From contig JAIBAX010000030.1 of assembly GCA_019694955.1 (NCBI GenBank), forward strand, positions 1 to 55,252: a stretch of 55,252 nucleotides of DNA, written 5' to 3'. Source of the stretch: Chitinophagales bacterium. GTDB lineage: Bacteria; Bacteroidota; Bacteroidia; Chitinophagales; JADIYW01. The translations under genes were made by a program, and so were the position numbers. Below are positions 9,701 through 18,597 of this stretch, piece after piece. How positions within the stretch are numbered: the first letter of the stretch is position 1; the number at the start of each line of letters is the position of its first letter. Below the pieces are notes generated by a model. The model ran no database searches, was not told the origin of the DNA, and worked only from the letters and a program-made list of their open reading frames with translations.

Positions 9701-10157
9701 CATTGATACAGACATAGAGATGCTCATTCCGAATGAATATGTTTCCAATCCGGATGAGCGATTGAAATTGTATGCCGAAATTGACAATATCAACGATGAA
9801 GAGACACTCCAAAAATTTCACGCCAAAATGGAAGACCGTTTTGGAAAAGTGCCCTTACAAGTTGAAGAACTTTTAGATGGCCTTCGGTTGAGGTGGATGG
9901 CAAAAAGACTGGGTTTTGAACGCATTATCTTAAAAAACAGAAAATTGCGCTGCTATTTCATTGAAAATCCCGAATCACCCTATTATGATATGCCCATCTT
10001 TGGAAAGGTAGTGAATATCATTCAGCAACAGAAGCACAAGGCAAACCTCAAACAAAGCAATCAAAACCTGATATTGATTTACGACCAAGTAAAATCTATG
10101 CAAGATGCTGAGCAGATATTTGTGGAATTAGTGAAAAGTTTAGAAGAAATGGTGTAA
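6786..10157 (+). CDS. mfd: Transcription-repair coupling factor
   Basis: Mfd is a cytoplasmic DNA translocase that pushes RNA polymerase off lesions and recruits UvrA. The 1123-residue length is typical. In order: a degenerate UvrB-like module (about 20-430); an RNA-polymerase-interacting CarD-like domain (about 437-535, LVQGDYVVHIDHGVGVF); the SF2 helicase core with Walker A GDVGFGKT (about 588), Walker B DEEQ (about 691), TATPIPRT (about 717) and QLRGRVGR (about 860); and the C-terminal D7 domain (about 985-1090). It follows the secreted protein gene by only 5 bp. That places a repair enzyme downstream of an export gene, so co-regulation for function is doubtful. The identification is secure. 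Confidence 0.98.
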   Translation: MTSLDDLLAHYVNDERIIRLEKHLEHAGASVSIKNAVGSLPAFIGSAIFTRTSYCHIFVMDDWEDAAYFENDLSSLLEKKEVIFFPNSYKKPGFFDELNNNQVLTRTQALNKLVNRRNTPELLVTYPEAILEKIVKAEKLKENTLHLKTGEKIDLDFILDLLIEYGFERTDFVYEPGEFSIRGGIVDIFSFGNEYPYRVELFGNEVESLRTFDVENQLSLRKISELTIIPNIQTHFTKEIKATIFDFLPENTVFWIKSPDLFKDALVNLYEKATFTIERANLLSAKEEHPFKNKPIDDLFEPPDLFINKLFSYRHITLSGRISAEQAQIIFNSQPQPSFNRNFDLFIATLNDNVQKDVRNIIFAENPRQIERFYHIFNDLNAKVNFIPIYKNLAHGFTDTDAKIACYTDHQVFERYNKYKIKSGFSRGKALTIKALRDLVQGDYVVHIDHGVGVFSGLQRLEINGQIQEMVRLIYRDNDVLYVNIHSLHKISKYSGKEGTTPKVNKLGSDAWANLKRKTKSKVKDIARELIRLYAQRKLQKGFAFSPDNYMQDELEASFMYEDTPDQVSATIDVKLDMEKPTPMDRLICGDVGFGKTEIAMRAAFKAVLDGKQVAILVPTTILAWQHYQNFKKRFQDFPVTVDYISRFKSQKEKTNTLQLLSEGKVDVLIGTHAILGKAIKFKDCGLLIIDEEQKFGVAAKEKLRAFSVGIDTLTLTATPIPRTLKFSLMGARDLSNITTPPPNRQPVTTEVKPFDPSFIKEAIEYEVFRGGQVFFVHNRVKDIYEFETLLKRLLPNVSIATAHGQMDGDRLEEVMMDFINGKFDVLLSTNIVESGLDIANANTMIVHNAHQFGLSDLHQLRGRVGRSNKKAFCYLIAPPKSTLSVDARRRLQTLEEFSELGSGFQIAMRDLDIRGAGNLLGGEQSGFIAEIGFEMYHRILDEAIQELKFTEFKDVFQDQMEKKQDFVSDCSIDTDIEMLIPNEYVSNPDERLKLYAEIDNINDEETLQKFHAKMEDRFGKVPLQVEELLDGLRLRWMAKRLGFERIILKNRKLRCYFIENPESPYYDMPIFGKVVNIIQQQKHKANLKQSNQNLILIYDQVKSMQDAEQIFVELVKSLEEMV

Positions 10158-10175
10158 TGCATAATTTGGGATTCT

Positions 10176-11636
10176 CTAAAACTTAGGACAACGGAAGTAC
10201 TTAGGGGCTTTTCCTTTCTTCTTATCTCTCAGGTATTCAATTTCTTTTGAAGGACTTACCTTGAAGGCTATATAAAAATCAGTTCCAGACCATTTTGGCG
10301 AGGGTGTTAACAGGCTCAAAAAATTATCAGAACCCAAGGTCACATACCAAAGCCTAAGATATCCGCCTACTCTTGGCCGTTTAAGATCGTATAAGATCAA
10401 GGGTGCGCCGATTTCCCATTTCCTGGTTTCATAGCGAGGTGTTATGGCAATGGTGTTGGCTCTATCTACGCCCATTACTTTGCTGGGAAGTCTAAAATTT
10501 CCCATGGCAGAGATATAAAACCTATCTATCACAGCAAAATCACTTTGGAAAGCTATCGTCATCGGCAACCTCGCTTTGAATTGATTTCCGGTGATGGTTG
10601 CGGTGCTGTCGCCATAAGCAATAGCACCTACCGTTTTTATAAACAAATCCAAGTCGCGAACCTCTTTAAAATCATCATTGTAATACGTTACGGTATCATC
10701 ACGGTCGTAATAATTTACAACGGCATTTTTGTTATAATTGATATAGCCGATGTCTAATAATGATAGTCCAATTTTAAACTTATGTGGCTGATCGAGATTG
10801 GTAGTGACTTTATTGGTATATACGAATCCGAGATCCAAGCCCATGCCGTTTCCATTTTTTTTGAGCTTATATTTCCAATCATCGTTTTCATAGTCGTAAG
10901 AATAATTAGTGGCATATGATAAATCGACATTTGAAGAAGCAATTTTTACGCCTTCATCAATTTTTACAATTGTAGCGTCCTCATTGCTGATGCCTAATAT
11001 AGCATCATAACCCCAAAGATATTTGGCAGTTACGCCAATAGAAAATTCTTGTAAATCATTATTTAGAACGGCAGTTCCATAGTTTAGTCCAAATTCTCCC
11101 CAAGTCATTATGCCTGTACGAAAAGGTCCCGTCGTCATTTGTTCCGTTGCAGAGTCTGAAAAGAAATAATATCCAAAATCCTTGGCAATATTATGGTGAT
11201 AGAACATCTCTCTCACACCAAAATAGGCACCAAAAGAATGATTTGGCAAGTTGAACATTACTGAAGGGCCAGTAATGTTTAAAGTTTGATACAAGTCGTA
11301 GTTTTTGTATTTGTCTTCGTAATTATAATAAATTGGATTATCGGGATCGTTGGGTTTTGGAGATTTAATGTTGGGGTGCGCAATGATGCGGTCTTGAGCA
11401 AGTATAAAGCGGAGGGTAGAACCTTTTTCGACAAACAAATAATCATTATCAAAGAAAAACCCTGTAGAAAGAATGTTAATATCCCATTGCAAGGGACCAT
11501 TTACACTCCAAGCCGGGTTCATGCCAATAGAGCTAATACCTCCATAATTCGACATTTTCAATCCAATCTGTTCCTGACCTGAAGAGAGCGTCGTTATGAA
11601 TATCAATAGTATGTATAAGAAATGCCTTTTCCTCAC
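10176..11636 (-). CDS. Outer-membrane DUF5723-like protein
   Basis: This 486-residue protein starts with a signal peptide from a GTG codon (MRKRHFLYILLIFITTLSSGQ). No in-frame ATG nearby would give a better leader, so the GTG is accepted. The mature protein opens with a conserved-looking IGMNPAW segment. It then alternates amphipathic strands rich in Tyr/Asn/Gly, typical of an outer-membrane beta-barrel, and resembles the Bacteroidota DUF5723 family. That family has no established biochemical role. It converges on mfd with an 18-bp gap and no clear hairpin. It sits 164 bp downstream of the SGNH gene, with only AT-rich sequence between them. Confidence 0.7.
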   Translation of the reverse strand: MRKRHFLYILLIFITTLSSGQEQIGLKMSNYGGISSIGMNPAWSVNGPLQWDINILSTGFFFDNDYLFVEKGSTLRFILAQDRIIAHPNIKSPKPNDPDNPIYYNYEDKYKNYDLYQTLNITGPSVMFNLPNHSFGAYFGVREMFYHHNIAKDFGYYFFSDSATEQMTTGPFRTGIMTWGEFGLNYGTAVLNNDLQEFSIGVTAKYLWGYDAILGISNEDATIVKIDEGVKIASSNVDLSYATNYSYDYENDDWKYKLKKNGNGMGLDLGFVYTNKVTTNLDQPHKFKIGLSLLDIGYINYNKNAVVNYYDRDDTVTYYNDDFKEVRDLDLFIKTVGAIAYGDSTATITGNQFKARLPMTIAFQSDFAVIDRFYISAMGNFRLPSKVMGVDRANTIAITPRYETRKWEIGAPLILYDLKRPRVGGYLRLWYVTLGSDNFLSLLTPSPKWSGTDFYIAFKVSPSKEIEYLRDKKKGKAPKYFRCPKF

Positions 11637-11800
11637 GATGATGTAAAATCTGTACTTTGCTTTTCAAAAATCAAACCAATACATTAGCTGATTTCTTTGA
11701 TAATGCAATATTAAAGCTAAAATGACAAGTAAAATGCATATTTTCCTAACAATAGTGACTAATTGCTAAAAATTCATTGTAAACGAAGCAATAACCTTGT

Positions 11801-12886
11801 TTATTGCCCTTTGCTTTTCTTTTTTTCGAGTTCCACAATCTTCTTCGCAACAATCTCACTATAAATTTGTGCGCCTTTAGCATTTAAATGATGGAAATTA
11901 TAACTATTTTCCACTTTATATAATTCGGGATATTTCCTTGGATCAGCCACTTCTACCTTGCTGTCACTTGGCAGTGCATTGTAAATTTCCATTAAAATAG
12001 CATAACTGGTTCGTGCTCTTGGTGGTACAGAAACATAGACGTTTATGCCTTTCTTACGGGCTTTGTCAATGATTTCTTTATATTTTTTAAGTTCGGCAGT
12101 AATAAGTTTTTTATCTTTTGTTCTACCCTCAAATTGAGCAATATTTTTACTCATTAAGCTATCTCTCTTCCATTTCTGCTCAATATAATCGTTATGCGAT
12201 TTCTTCAATAATTTTTCTTCCCATTCAAAATCGAGCATTAAATGGGTTTCTTCGTCATCATATGGATAAAATCCATCCATTCTTTTACCTAAATATGCTG
12301 TATCTCGATGAAATTTATCATAGGTAATAAAGCGAACGGCCTCATCTCCAAGCCCAAACAACAAAGTATTTTCTACTAAGCTCATTCCGTAAAAATAGGT
12401 GAACTGAACTTGTTTTTTCAGAGGCATGGGCAGTTCCATATTAATCTTAGATGCCAATAGGGCGCTTTTGGGATTTACCCATTGAACACCTTTTATCTGA
12501 TGCAACTGATTCTTTAAGAAAAGTGACTCCGAAGAAAGGCTCAGGACGATGTAATCCAAATTATCTCCCCATTTATCTATATAATATTCAACATCATTCA
12601 TCTGTTGAACGAAATTATGACCATCGATGGCAAAATTATAGGTACGCATATCTATACCATTTGCTTTTGCAGTGCTGTCTAAAATATAAGGATCGATTTG
12701 TCTATACTCTAAACTACCACCAATGACAATGGTATTGTATTGATGGCCGACTTTTTCAAAATGCTTGATTTTTGTATATTGTGTGGAGTCGCCCCAAGCA
12801 AATGGAAGCACGAATTGGTGTACCAATAAACATATAATAAGAATAATGGCAGCAAGGATACTTATTTTTTTGATGAGTGTTTTCAT
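11801..12886 (-). CDS. Membrane-anchored SGNH-like protein (DltD/AlgJ/AlgX-like) partnered with an MBOAT acyltransferase
   Basis: A single N-terminal membrane segment (about 7-30) anchors a periplasmic 330-residue domain. It shows an SGNH-like block I, VIGGSLEYRQIDP, with Ser58, and a C-terminal FHHLN block that could supply the catalytic His. In known systems such proteins act with an MBOAT acyltransferase to O-acylate exported glycans or teichoic acids. Here the MBOAT gene ends 5 bp upstream on the same strand, so the two form one operon. The position beside a polysaccharide locus supports O-acetylation of that polymer; the acyl group and acceptor are inferred. Confidence 0.75.
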   Translation of the reverse strand: MKTLIKKISILAAIILIICLLVHQFVLPFAWGDSTQYTKIKHFEKVGHQYNTIVIGGSLEYRQIDPYILDSTAKANGIDMRTYNFAIDGHNFVQQMNDVEYYIDKWGDNLDYIVLSLSSESLFLKNQLHQIKGVQWVNPKSALLASKINMELPMPLKKQVQFTYFYGMSLVENTLLFGLGDEAVRFITYDKFHRDTAYLGKRMDGFYPYDDEETHLMLDFEWEEKLLKKSHNDYIEQKWKRDSLMSKNIAQFEGRTKDKKLITAELKKYKEIIDKARKKGINVYVSVPPRARTSYAILMEIYNALPSDSKVEVADPRKYPELYKVENSYNFHHLNAKGAQIYSEIVAKKIVELEKKKSKGQ

Positions 12887-12891
12887 GGCTG

Positions 12892-14358
12892 TTAAAATTG
12901 AAAGTAAACAAAAATCTTTGAATCAAACATCCCAAACCAAATTACCGACAATAACATAAACACATAGAAGCTCCAACGAAAGTAAGTGGGTTTTTCTAAA
13001 ACGACTTCTTCAATGTATTTGTCGCCTGTTTTATATTCAATAAAAAACAAGATAAACATCGCAACCAAAGCGATTACGAAATTTATAACACCAAAATTGA
13101 CTAAGTTGACGAACTCATGAAACCATCCGGCTTCGTTCAGTTTGAAGAGATTCTTGTACATGACAACGGCTTCACTCATATGTTTCACACGGAACATCAT
13201 AAATCCTAATACCAATATGATGAACGTTATCGCAACATGGAAGAGATCTGGAAGTTTGTCAAAAAGCTTATATAAATTGCTGGGTCTGATTTTTTTCACG
13301 ACATTGTATTGCCATAAATAACGGATAGCCATCATAATACCAATGGTTGTAAATGACAACACCATCGGCCAATTGGCACCATGCCACAAGCCACAGATGG
13401 TAAGCACAAAAATAACATTGAACACTACCTTAAACCCACTGGCTTTATAGGCGCCTAAATAGAAAAAGACATAGTCTGTCAACCATGTTGAAAGAGAAAT
13501 ATGCCAACGTGTCCAAAAGTCTGCTAAGTTTTTGGCAAAGAAAGGGCGCTTGAAGTTTTCTAATAGCTTAATGCCCATAATCCTTGAAGCCCCAACGGCA
13601 ATGTCAGAATAACCGGAAAAATCACAATACACCTGAATGACAAAAAGAGAGGCACCCAATAAAACCGTCCATCCGGTAGCTTTATCATAATTCGTGTACA
13701 AATGATCGACATATAATGCCAGCCTGTCGGCAATAACGACTTTTTTAAAGAAGCCGAATAACATGCGTATCATGCCTTCGCGTGTTCTTTGGTAGTCAAA
13801 ATTTTTAAAATTTGTCAACTGCGGTAATAGAGTCGTCGAACGCTCAATGGGGCCGGCTAATAGCAAAGGCCAATAGGCGGTGAAGAGGGCAAATTTTCCG
13901 AGATGCTTTTCTGCTTTTGAAACGCCTTTAAAAACATCAAGGGTGTATCCAATTGTATGGAAAGTATAAAAAGAAATCCCCACTGGAAGGATAATTTTGT
14001 TGAACCAAGATTCGGGAACAGGATATTTCAATCCAATCATCTCAAAAACAGCCCGAATATTGTCGTCAAAAAAATTAAGGTATTTGAATGCACACAGCAT
14101 GAGCAAGTTCAATGCCAAGTTTAAAATTAAGGGAATTTTCTTGTCTCTTTTCGTTTCTCCTTTTTCGATATATATGCCGGCAAAGAAGTTTGAAACGATG
14201 CTAATGAGTAAAAAAATGAGGTACTTAGGACTGTAACTCATGTAAAAGATAAAGCTGGTTAGAACAAGCACCAACCATTTGTACCGTTGAGGACTTAAAA
14301 AGTAAACTGCCAGCGCAACAGGAAAAAACAGTAGAAACTCTAAAGAATTAAATAGCAT
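12892..14358 (-). CDS. MBOAT-family membrane O-acyltransferase (AlgI-like)
   Basis: The 488-residue protein has many hydrophobic helices and the AlgI-type landmarks LAGPIERSTTLLPQL, FCDFSGYSDIAVGASRIMG (as YCDFSGYSD...), FWTRWHISLSTWL and LCGLWHGANW. The last contains the invariant MBOAT His; the WHISL segment carries a second conserved His. It should transfer acyl groups, probably acetyl, across the inner membrane to a periplasmic partner, here the adjacent SGNH protein. It is transcribed away from the flippase gene, leaving a 141-bp divergent promoter region. The family call is secure; the acceptor glycan is inferred from context. Confidence 0.93.
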   Translation of the reverse strand: MLFNSLEFLLFFPVALAVYFLSPQRYKWLVLVLTSFIFYMSYSPKYLIFLLISIVSNFFAGIYIEKGETKRDKKIPLILNLALNLLMLCAFKYLNFFDDNIRAVFEMIGLKYPVPESWFNKIILPVGISFYTFHTIGYTLDVFKGVSKAEKHLGKFALFTAYWPLLLAGPIERSTTLLPQLTNFKNFDYQRTREGMIRMLFGFFKKVVIADRLALYVDHLYTNYDKATGWTVLLGASLFVIQVYCDFSGYSDIAVGASRIMGIKLLENFKRPFFAKNLADFWTRWHISLSTWLTDYVFFYLGAYKASGFKVVFNVIFVLTICGLWHGANWPMVLSFTTIGIMMAIRYLWQYNVVKKIRPSNLYKLFDKLPDLFHVAITFIILVLGFMMFRVKHMSEAVVMYKNLFKLNEAGWFHEFVNLVNFGVINFVIALVAMFILFFIEYKTGDKYIEEVVLEKPTYFRWSFYVFMLLSVIWFGMFDSKIFVYFQF

Positions 14359-14480
14359 GTTGGTTAATTATTATCGGTTGAACCCCTCAGTCACCCCCTA
14401 ATTAAAGGCAAAAATACATTTTTTATTGAAAGAAAAACACCGTCATCGTTATAAAAACAAAGTTAAATAAATGAAAGTGG

Positions 14481-14488
14481 TATTTTTG
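14481..14488 (+). promoter_or_regulatory. -7 element that decides the flippase start
   Basis: TATTTTTG matches TAnnTTTG fully. Its last base is the first base of an in-frame GTG, which therefore cannot be within a transcript from this promoter. The ATG at 14500, 11 bp further on, is chosen. This box would drive the plus-strand polysaccharide operon. Confidence 0.55.
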
Positions 14489-14499
14489 TGACAGTTTTT

Positions 14500-15870
14500 A
14501 TGTTAGAAATAAAAAAAATCAGAAAAAAATTACAACAGATACAAAGTGATAAAAATTTTTCCTTTGTTCTGAAAGGGTCTGCCTTCACCGCATTTAGCCT
14601 TGGATTAGTGATGGTTTTAAGGTTTGTTTCCAGTGTAATCATCTCCAGAAAATATGGTGCCGCCATTGTCGGCCAACTTGGATTGGTTACATTAATACAG
14701 AGTGTGGCCACCATCCTCTGTAATGTTGGATTAAAAGATGCCATGTTGAAATTCATTCCGCAGTACCGAGAGAAATTCAACCTTGCTACTGCCTTTCAGG
14801 TGTATAAAAAAGCAGTATGGATGCTCCTTGGGTTTTCTATTATCGGCACCATAGTGGTATATTTTGGAAGCCCATTGCTAACAGATGTGTTTTGGGAAAA
14901 ACCGGAAGTGAGACCGATGGCACAATTGAGCGCCGCTTTTCTGTTCTTTTTCTTGTTCAATGAACTGAATAACTTCACCTTACGAGCCATATTAAAAGTA
15001 AAAAACGCCAATTACAACAACATCACCACAGTAGCCATCCGAGTGATGTTACTCATAATACTCACATGGGGGTTTTACAATCCTTTGAATCCCATATATC
15101 TGCACTTTATTGCGGGAGGTTTCATTGCTGCGTTTGTATCATTTTTACCAATATATCGCTTTTTTTACAAACCTGCTGCACAGCAAGAGGTTTTACAAAC
15201 GGTTTCTTACAAAGAAATATTGAAAGTTTCGTTTCCAATGTTACTCACCTATGTAAGCTTTATGATCAATGATTATATGGATGTTTTCATGCTGGGCAAG
15301 AAGGTAACAGATTTAAGTCAATTAGGGGTTTATAGAAATTGTCAAACCACTTCACAACTGGCGGCAACGTTACTGGTAGGAATGAATACAACCATTCAAC
15401 CCAAGATATCTCAACTTTTTCACCGAGGTGAATTGGAGGAGGTGAGAAAAATGACGCAACGTGCATCTAAGTTTATTTTCCTTGCCAATATTCCCGTTTT
15501 CCTCATACTTATTTTTGGGTCGAAATTCGTCATGTCTATTTATGGTAAAGATTTCATCAGCGGCTATCTCTGTTTATCCATCCTTACCATAGGTCAGGTG
15601 GTGAATACCGCTACTGGACCGGTAGCACAACTGTTAAATGTTACAGGAAATCACAAGAAATTCAGGGACATTGCCTTCGTTGGTGCAATGATAAAACTTG
15701 TGCTAAACATCATCCTAATACCTTTTTATGGTGTTTATGGTGCCGCTATTGCCAGCGTTATCAGTATGTCCACATGGAATATTATGGGGACAATATTCAT
15801 TAGAAAGAAGTTTGGTTTCTACATTGCATACTTCCCATTTCTCAACCTACACAAACCTGCCAAGTCATGA
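14500..15870 (+). CDS. Wzx-type polysaccharide/oligosaccharide flippase
   Basis: This 456-residue polytopic protein, with roughly a dozen hydrophobic helices, matches the MATE/MOP superfamily polysaccharide exporters. It has an early FVSSVIISRKYGAAIVGQLGLV segment, split here as FVSSVIISRKYG and AIVGQLGLV. Later helices carry FMINDYMDVFMLG, IYGKDFISGY and LIPFYGVYGAAIAS, all characteristic of Wzx proteins. It should flip undecaprenyl-linked repeat units to the periplasmic face. It overlaps the next glycosyltransferase gene by ATGA, so the two are translationally coupled. The start was chosen from the promoter position. A peptidoglycan lipid II flippase is unlikely given the neighbours. Confidence 0.88.
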   Translation: MLEIKKIRKKLQQIQSDKNFSFVLKGSAFTAFSLGLVMVLRFVSSVIISRKYGAAIVGQLGLVTLIQSVATILCNVGLKDAMLKFIPQYREKFNLATAFQVYKKAVWMLLGFSIIGTIVVYFGSPLLTDVFWEKPEVRPMAQLSAAFLFFFLFNELNNFTLRAILKVKNANYNNITTVAIRVMLLIILTWGFYNPLNPIYLHFIAGGFIAAFVSFLPIYRFFYKPAAQQEVLQTVSYKEILKVSFPMLLTYVSFMINDYMDVFMLGKKVTDLSQLGVYRNCQTTSQLAATLLVGMNTTIQPKISQLFHRGELEEVRKMTQRASKFIFLANIPVFLILIFGSKFVMSIYGKDFISGYLCLSILTIGQVVNTATGPVAQLLNVTGNHKKFRDIAFVGAMIKLVLNIILIPFYGVYGAAIASVISMSTWNIMGTIFIRKKFGFYIAYFPFLNLHKPAKS

Positions 15871-16859
15871 AAATAGCGGTCTTTATTCCTGATGGGTGTC
15901 CATTGAGTATGCAGATTTATGCCAACCAAATCATGCAACACCTATCAGCGAATCACGGCGTTGAATTTCAACGATTTAAACGCAATGAGCCAATACCTTC
16001 TGAGGGTATAGATTTGTATTGGGATCCTCGGTGTGGTGGAGGTATTGCACCGTATAGATTGTTGAAAAATGTACAAAAACCCATCATTGCTACCGTACAT
16101 GGTTTAGCACTTTATTCTTTGCGTTTGGAAGATCAGTTTTTTAGTGGCAAGCAAAAAATGAAAGGACTTTATTATAGATGGCGCTATAAATTGGAATGGA
16201 AATGGTTAAAAAGCAATATCAAAAAAGTAATCACCGTTTCTGAATATAGTCGGCAAGAAGTGATAAAACACCTTCATTTCAATAGAAGTGATGTTCATGC
16301 GATTTGGAACGGCTATGATGCCCAAACTTTTTTTCCAAAAAAACAACCTTCAGGTCAGCGATATTTCCTAAATATTACAACTTATCAGAAAAAGAAAAAT
16401 TTCGAAGGGCTGCTGAAGGCGTACCAAAAATTGCCGGAAGACACTCGCCCTGACTTGGTAGCAGTAGTAAAACCATATACTAAAAATCCCCAAATAAAAG
16501 GATTGAATTTGATTACACATAAATTGCCCTTTGAAGAAATCGTCACATTGTATCAGAATGCATTGGCGTTGGTTTTTCCTTCTTTTCATGAAGGTTTTGG
16601 TTTGCCAATTATCGAAGCGATGGCTTGTGGCGTTCCGGTGATAACCAGCAATGTCACTTCCTGTAAAGAAGTTGCCGGTGACGCTGCATTATTGGTGAAC
16701 CCGCGAGAAATAAATGAAATTGCAGACGCCATGTTAAAAATTTCTGAAGACGAACAACTAAGAAACAATTTCATCCAAAAAGGAAAGGAGAGAGTTCAAC
16801 TCTTCAGCTGGGAAAAAACGGCTGAAGAACATTATACTGTTTTTCGAAGTTTAGTTTAA
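15867..16859 (+). CDS. GT4-family glycosyltransferase
   Basis: This 330-residue cytoplasmic GT-B enzyme has the C-terminal signature of retaining GT4 glycosyltransferases, EGFGLPIIEAMACGVPV, including the E-x7-E pair that binds the nucleotide-sugar phosphates. Further GT4 marks are the HGLALYSL, VSEYSRQEV and WNGYD segments and the NITTYQKKKNFEGLL strand. It should add a sugar to the lipid-linked repeat unit. It overlaps the flippase stop by 4 bp. Its own stop overlaps the stop of the convergent GT-C gene by 9 bp, so the operon is interrupted here. The donor sugar is unknown. Confidence 0.9.
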   Translation: MKIAVFIPDGCPLSMQIYANQIMQHLSANHGVEFQRFKRNEPIPSEGIDLYWDPRCGGGIAPYRLLKNVQKPIIATVHGLALYSLRLEDQFFSGKQKMKGLYYRWRYKLEWKWLKSNIKKVITVSEYSRQEVIKHLHFNRSDVHAIWNGYDAQTFFPKKQPSGQRYFLNITTYQKKKNFEGLLKAYQKLPEDTRPDLVAVVKPYTKNPQIKGLNLITHKLPFEEIVTLYQNALALVFPSFHEGFGLPIIEAMACGVPVITSNVTSCKEVAGDAALLVNPREINEIADAMLKISEDEQLRNNFIQKGKERVQLFSWEKTAEEHYTVFRSLV

Positions 16860-18467
16860 AGACGCTTTAACGTATAAATAGTGCCTTTTGTCGGTAGAGA
16901 AACCAATTTTTTTGAAGCCGTACTTTTCGTAGTGTTGCTGAAAATCTTGCCATTCTTTATCTTGATAAAAATGCTTATCTGCCAATAAAATGGGTGAAAC
17001 ATAGATCATGTTTATCTTTTTCTTTTGCAACAAAGCATAAAAAGGCTCCTGCTTATAAAACCCATGAACATACGATATGTTTTTTCGGATGAAAACATAA
17101 ATGCCCCCTTCGCTTTCAAGTAAATTAATGTGTTCTTTTATACTCAACGACTTAATTTTATTAATTGCCTTTGCACAATATTGTTCTTCGTATGCTTCCC
17201 AAATATTGTAATATGTATATGCTCCTGCTCTTGGCACAAAAACCATTGAAAGAATCCCTAACACACACAATGCAACACCTTGTTTAAGTGTATTTTTAAC
17301 TGAAACAAGATTTATTAGCAATCCGGAGATAATAAAATACAATAAGGGCAACAGCAAAACGAGGTAGTGTTCTCTGGGATAAATCAATACCGAAGACATT
17401 AATGCAGGCAAAGAGAAGAGCAAGAGCACCAATAAAATATGGATGTTTTGGCTAAAGTATTTTTTTACTGCCGCTACACCAAAAAAAACTATATTTAAAA
17501 TAATGAGCAATCCAATGATTAAACAGCCGATTGGCAAAGCCATGCGAAAAAGCGTTTTTGGGAAGAAAACATCATTCAGTCTTTGTGTATTCTTTACAAA
17601 AAACTGAACAAAGTTATAGGAAATCATATGGAAGAATTCTTTAGGATTTGCTTGCATGAATTGCGAAAAAGAATCCGCTTGCCCGAAATGTTTTTGTGAC
17701 ACTTCATACCAATTTAACCAAGCGGTTTTCGGGAGATGATGCCATTCCACATAATTCCACATATAGTGTTGACTAATGGCAATTCCGGTACGACCGCCCG
17801 ACATGGAACTGCCGAGCGCAAACAACAATAGCGCACTTAGACAGCATACCGCCAAAACGGCGAACCATTGATGTTTAGATAAATGAAGTTTATTCTTGAA
17901 GCAGATATATCCTACACACCACAAAACCATAAAAACAAATGAAAGGAAGTACTCGGGGCGAACGTAAGACATGACAAGAATAAATCCTGTAGAAAGTAAA
18001 TAAAAATAAATTGGCGACTTTATATTTCGGGTAGCGATGATAAAGGTCATGACACCAATGATGGCAAAATGTGAGATTTTTGGCCACGAGTTAAGAAACA
18101 TATTCAATTCTGACGTTTGGAACAGAAATGCGAAAATAAAAGCCGGAAGTAAACCCATATTGAAACGCCGTAAAAAACCGAATAACAGTGCGGGCGTTGC
18201 CACCGTAATCGCCATAAAAGACACATAATAAACGGTTATTGGCTGAACGAATATCTTTTGCAAAAACTTAAACCAAAGGCAGTACAATGGCCCATAGTTT
18301 ACAATGAGTTTCTTGCCAATAGAAAAACCCATACTCATATAATGGGCGTCATCTGTTGGCAATAAATCGAGGTGAAAAGGAATTTTGTGCACTTGAATAA
18401 TGCCGGTTATGCATATCAGGAGATAACCCAACAAATCATTCGCATATTTTTTAAGTATCTCTTTCAT
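16851..18467 (-). CDS. GT-C-like integral membrane glycosyltransferase, paralog A
   Basis: The product is a 538-residue polytopic membrane protein. It carries an acidic LLPTDDAHY motif (Asp39-Asp40) in the first periplasmic loop, where GT-C enzymes of the PMT/ArnT type place their catalytic Asp. It is clearly related to the divergently transcribed gene at 18598. The pairs include WPKIS/WPKVS, MSYVRPEY/MSYARPEF, QHYMWNY/QHYMLNY, LIYPREHY and LESEGGI/LENEGGI. The open frame extends to 18578, but the start at 18467 aligns with the paralog and leaves a 130-bp divergent promoter space. It should move a lipid-linked sugar onto the glycan on the periplasmic side; the exact reaction is inferred. Confidence 0.78.
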   Translation of the reverse strand: MKEILKKYANDLLGYLLICITGIIQVHKIPFHLDLLPTDDAHYMSMGFSIGKKLIVNYGPLYCLWFKFLQKIFVQPITVYYVSFMAITVATPALLFGFLRRFNMGLLPAFIFAFLFQTSELNMFLNSWPKISHFAIIGVMTFIIATRNIKSPIYFYLLSTGFILVMSYVRPEYFLSFVFMVLWCVGYICFKNKLHLSKHQWFAVLAVCCLSALLLFALGSSMSGGRTGIAISQHYMWNYVEWHHLPKTAWLNWYEVSQKHFGQADSFSQFMQANPKEFFHMISYNFVQFFVKNTQRLNDVFFPKTLFRMALPIGCLIIGLLIILNIVFFGVAAVKKYFSQNIHILLVLLLFSLPALMSSVLIYPREHYLVLLLPLLYFIISGLLINLVSVKNTLKQGVALCVLGILSMVFVPRAGAYTYYNIWEAYEEQYCAKAINKIKSLSIKEHINLLESEGGIYVFIRKNISYVHGFYKQEPFYALLQKKKINMIYVSPILLADKHFYQDKEWQDFQQHYEKYGFKKIGFSTDKRHYLYVKASLN

Positions 18468-18583
18468 TATTCCTGTAAAATATATCGTAACAAATATCCA
18501 AAATCTATGTATATTATTCAAACGGTTATAATTTGATAATACAGATTGACGAACATATTGGTTCGATAAAAAATACAATTTCC

Positions 18584-18591
18584 TAATTTTG
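18584..18591 (+). promoter_or_regulatory. -7 element of the second plus-strand polysaccharide operon
   Basis: TAATTTTG, a full TAnnTTTG match, ends 6 bp before the ATG at 18598. An in-frame TTG at 18589 overlaps the box, so ATG 18598 is preferred. The box would drive the run from the GT-C paralog through gmhA. Confidence 0.5.
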
Positions 18592-18597
18592 TGTTGT

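Noticed and set aside
18468-18578. 37-residue N-terminal extension of the minus-strand GT-C paralog
   Set aside because: It has no counterpart in the paralog, and it would leave almost no room for promoters between the divergent genes.
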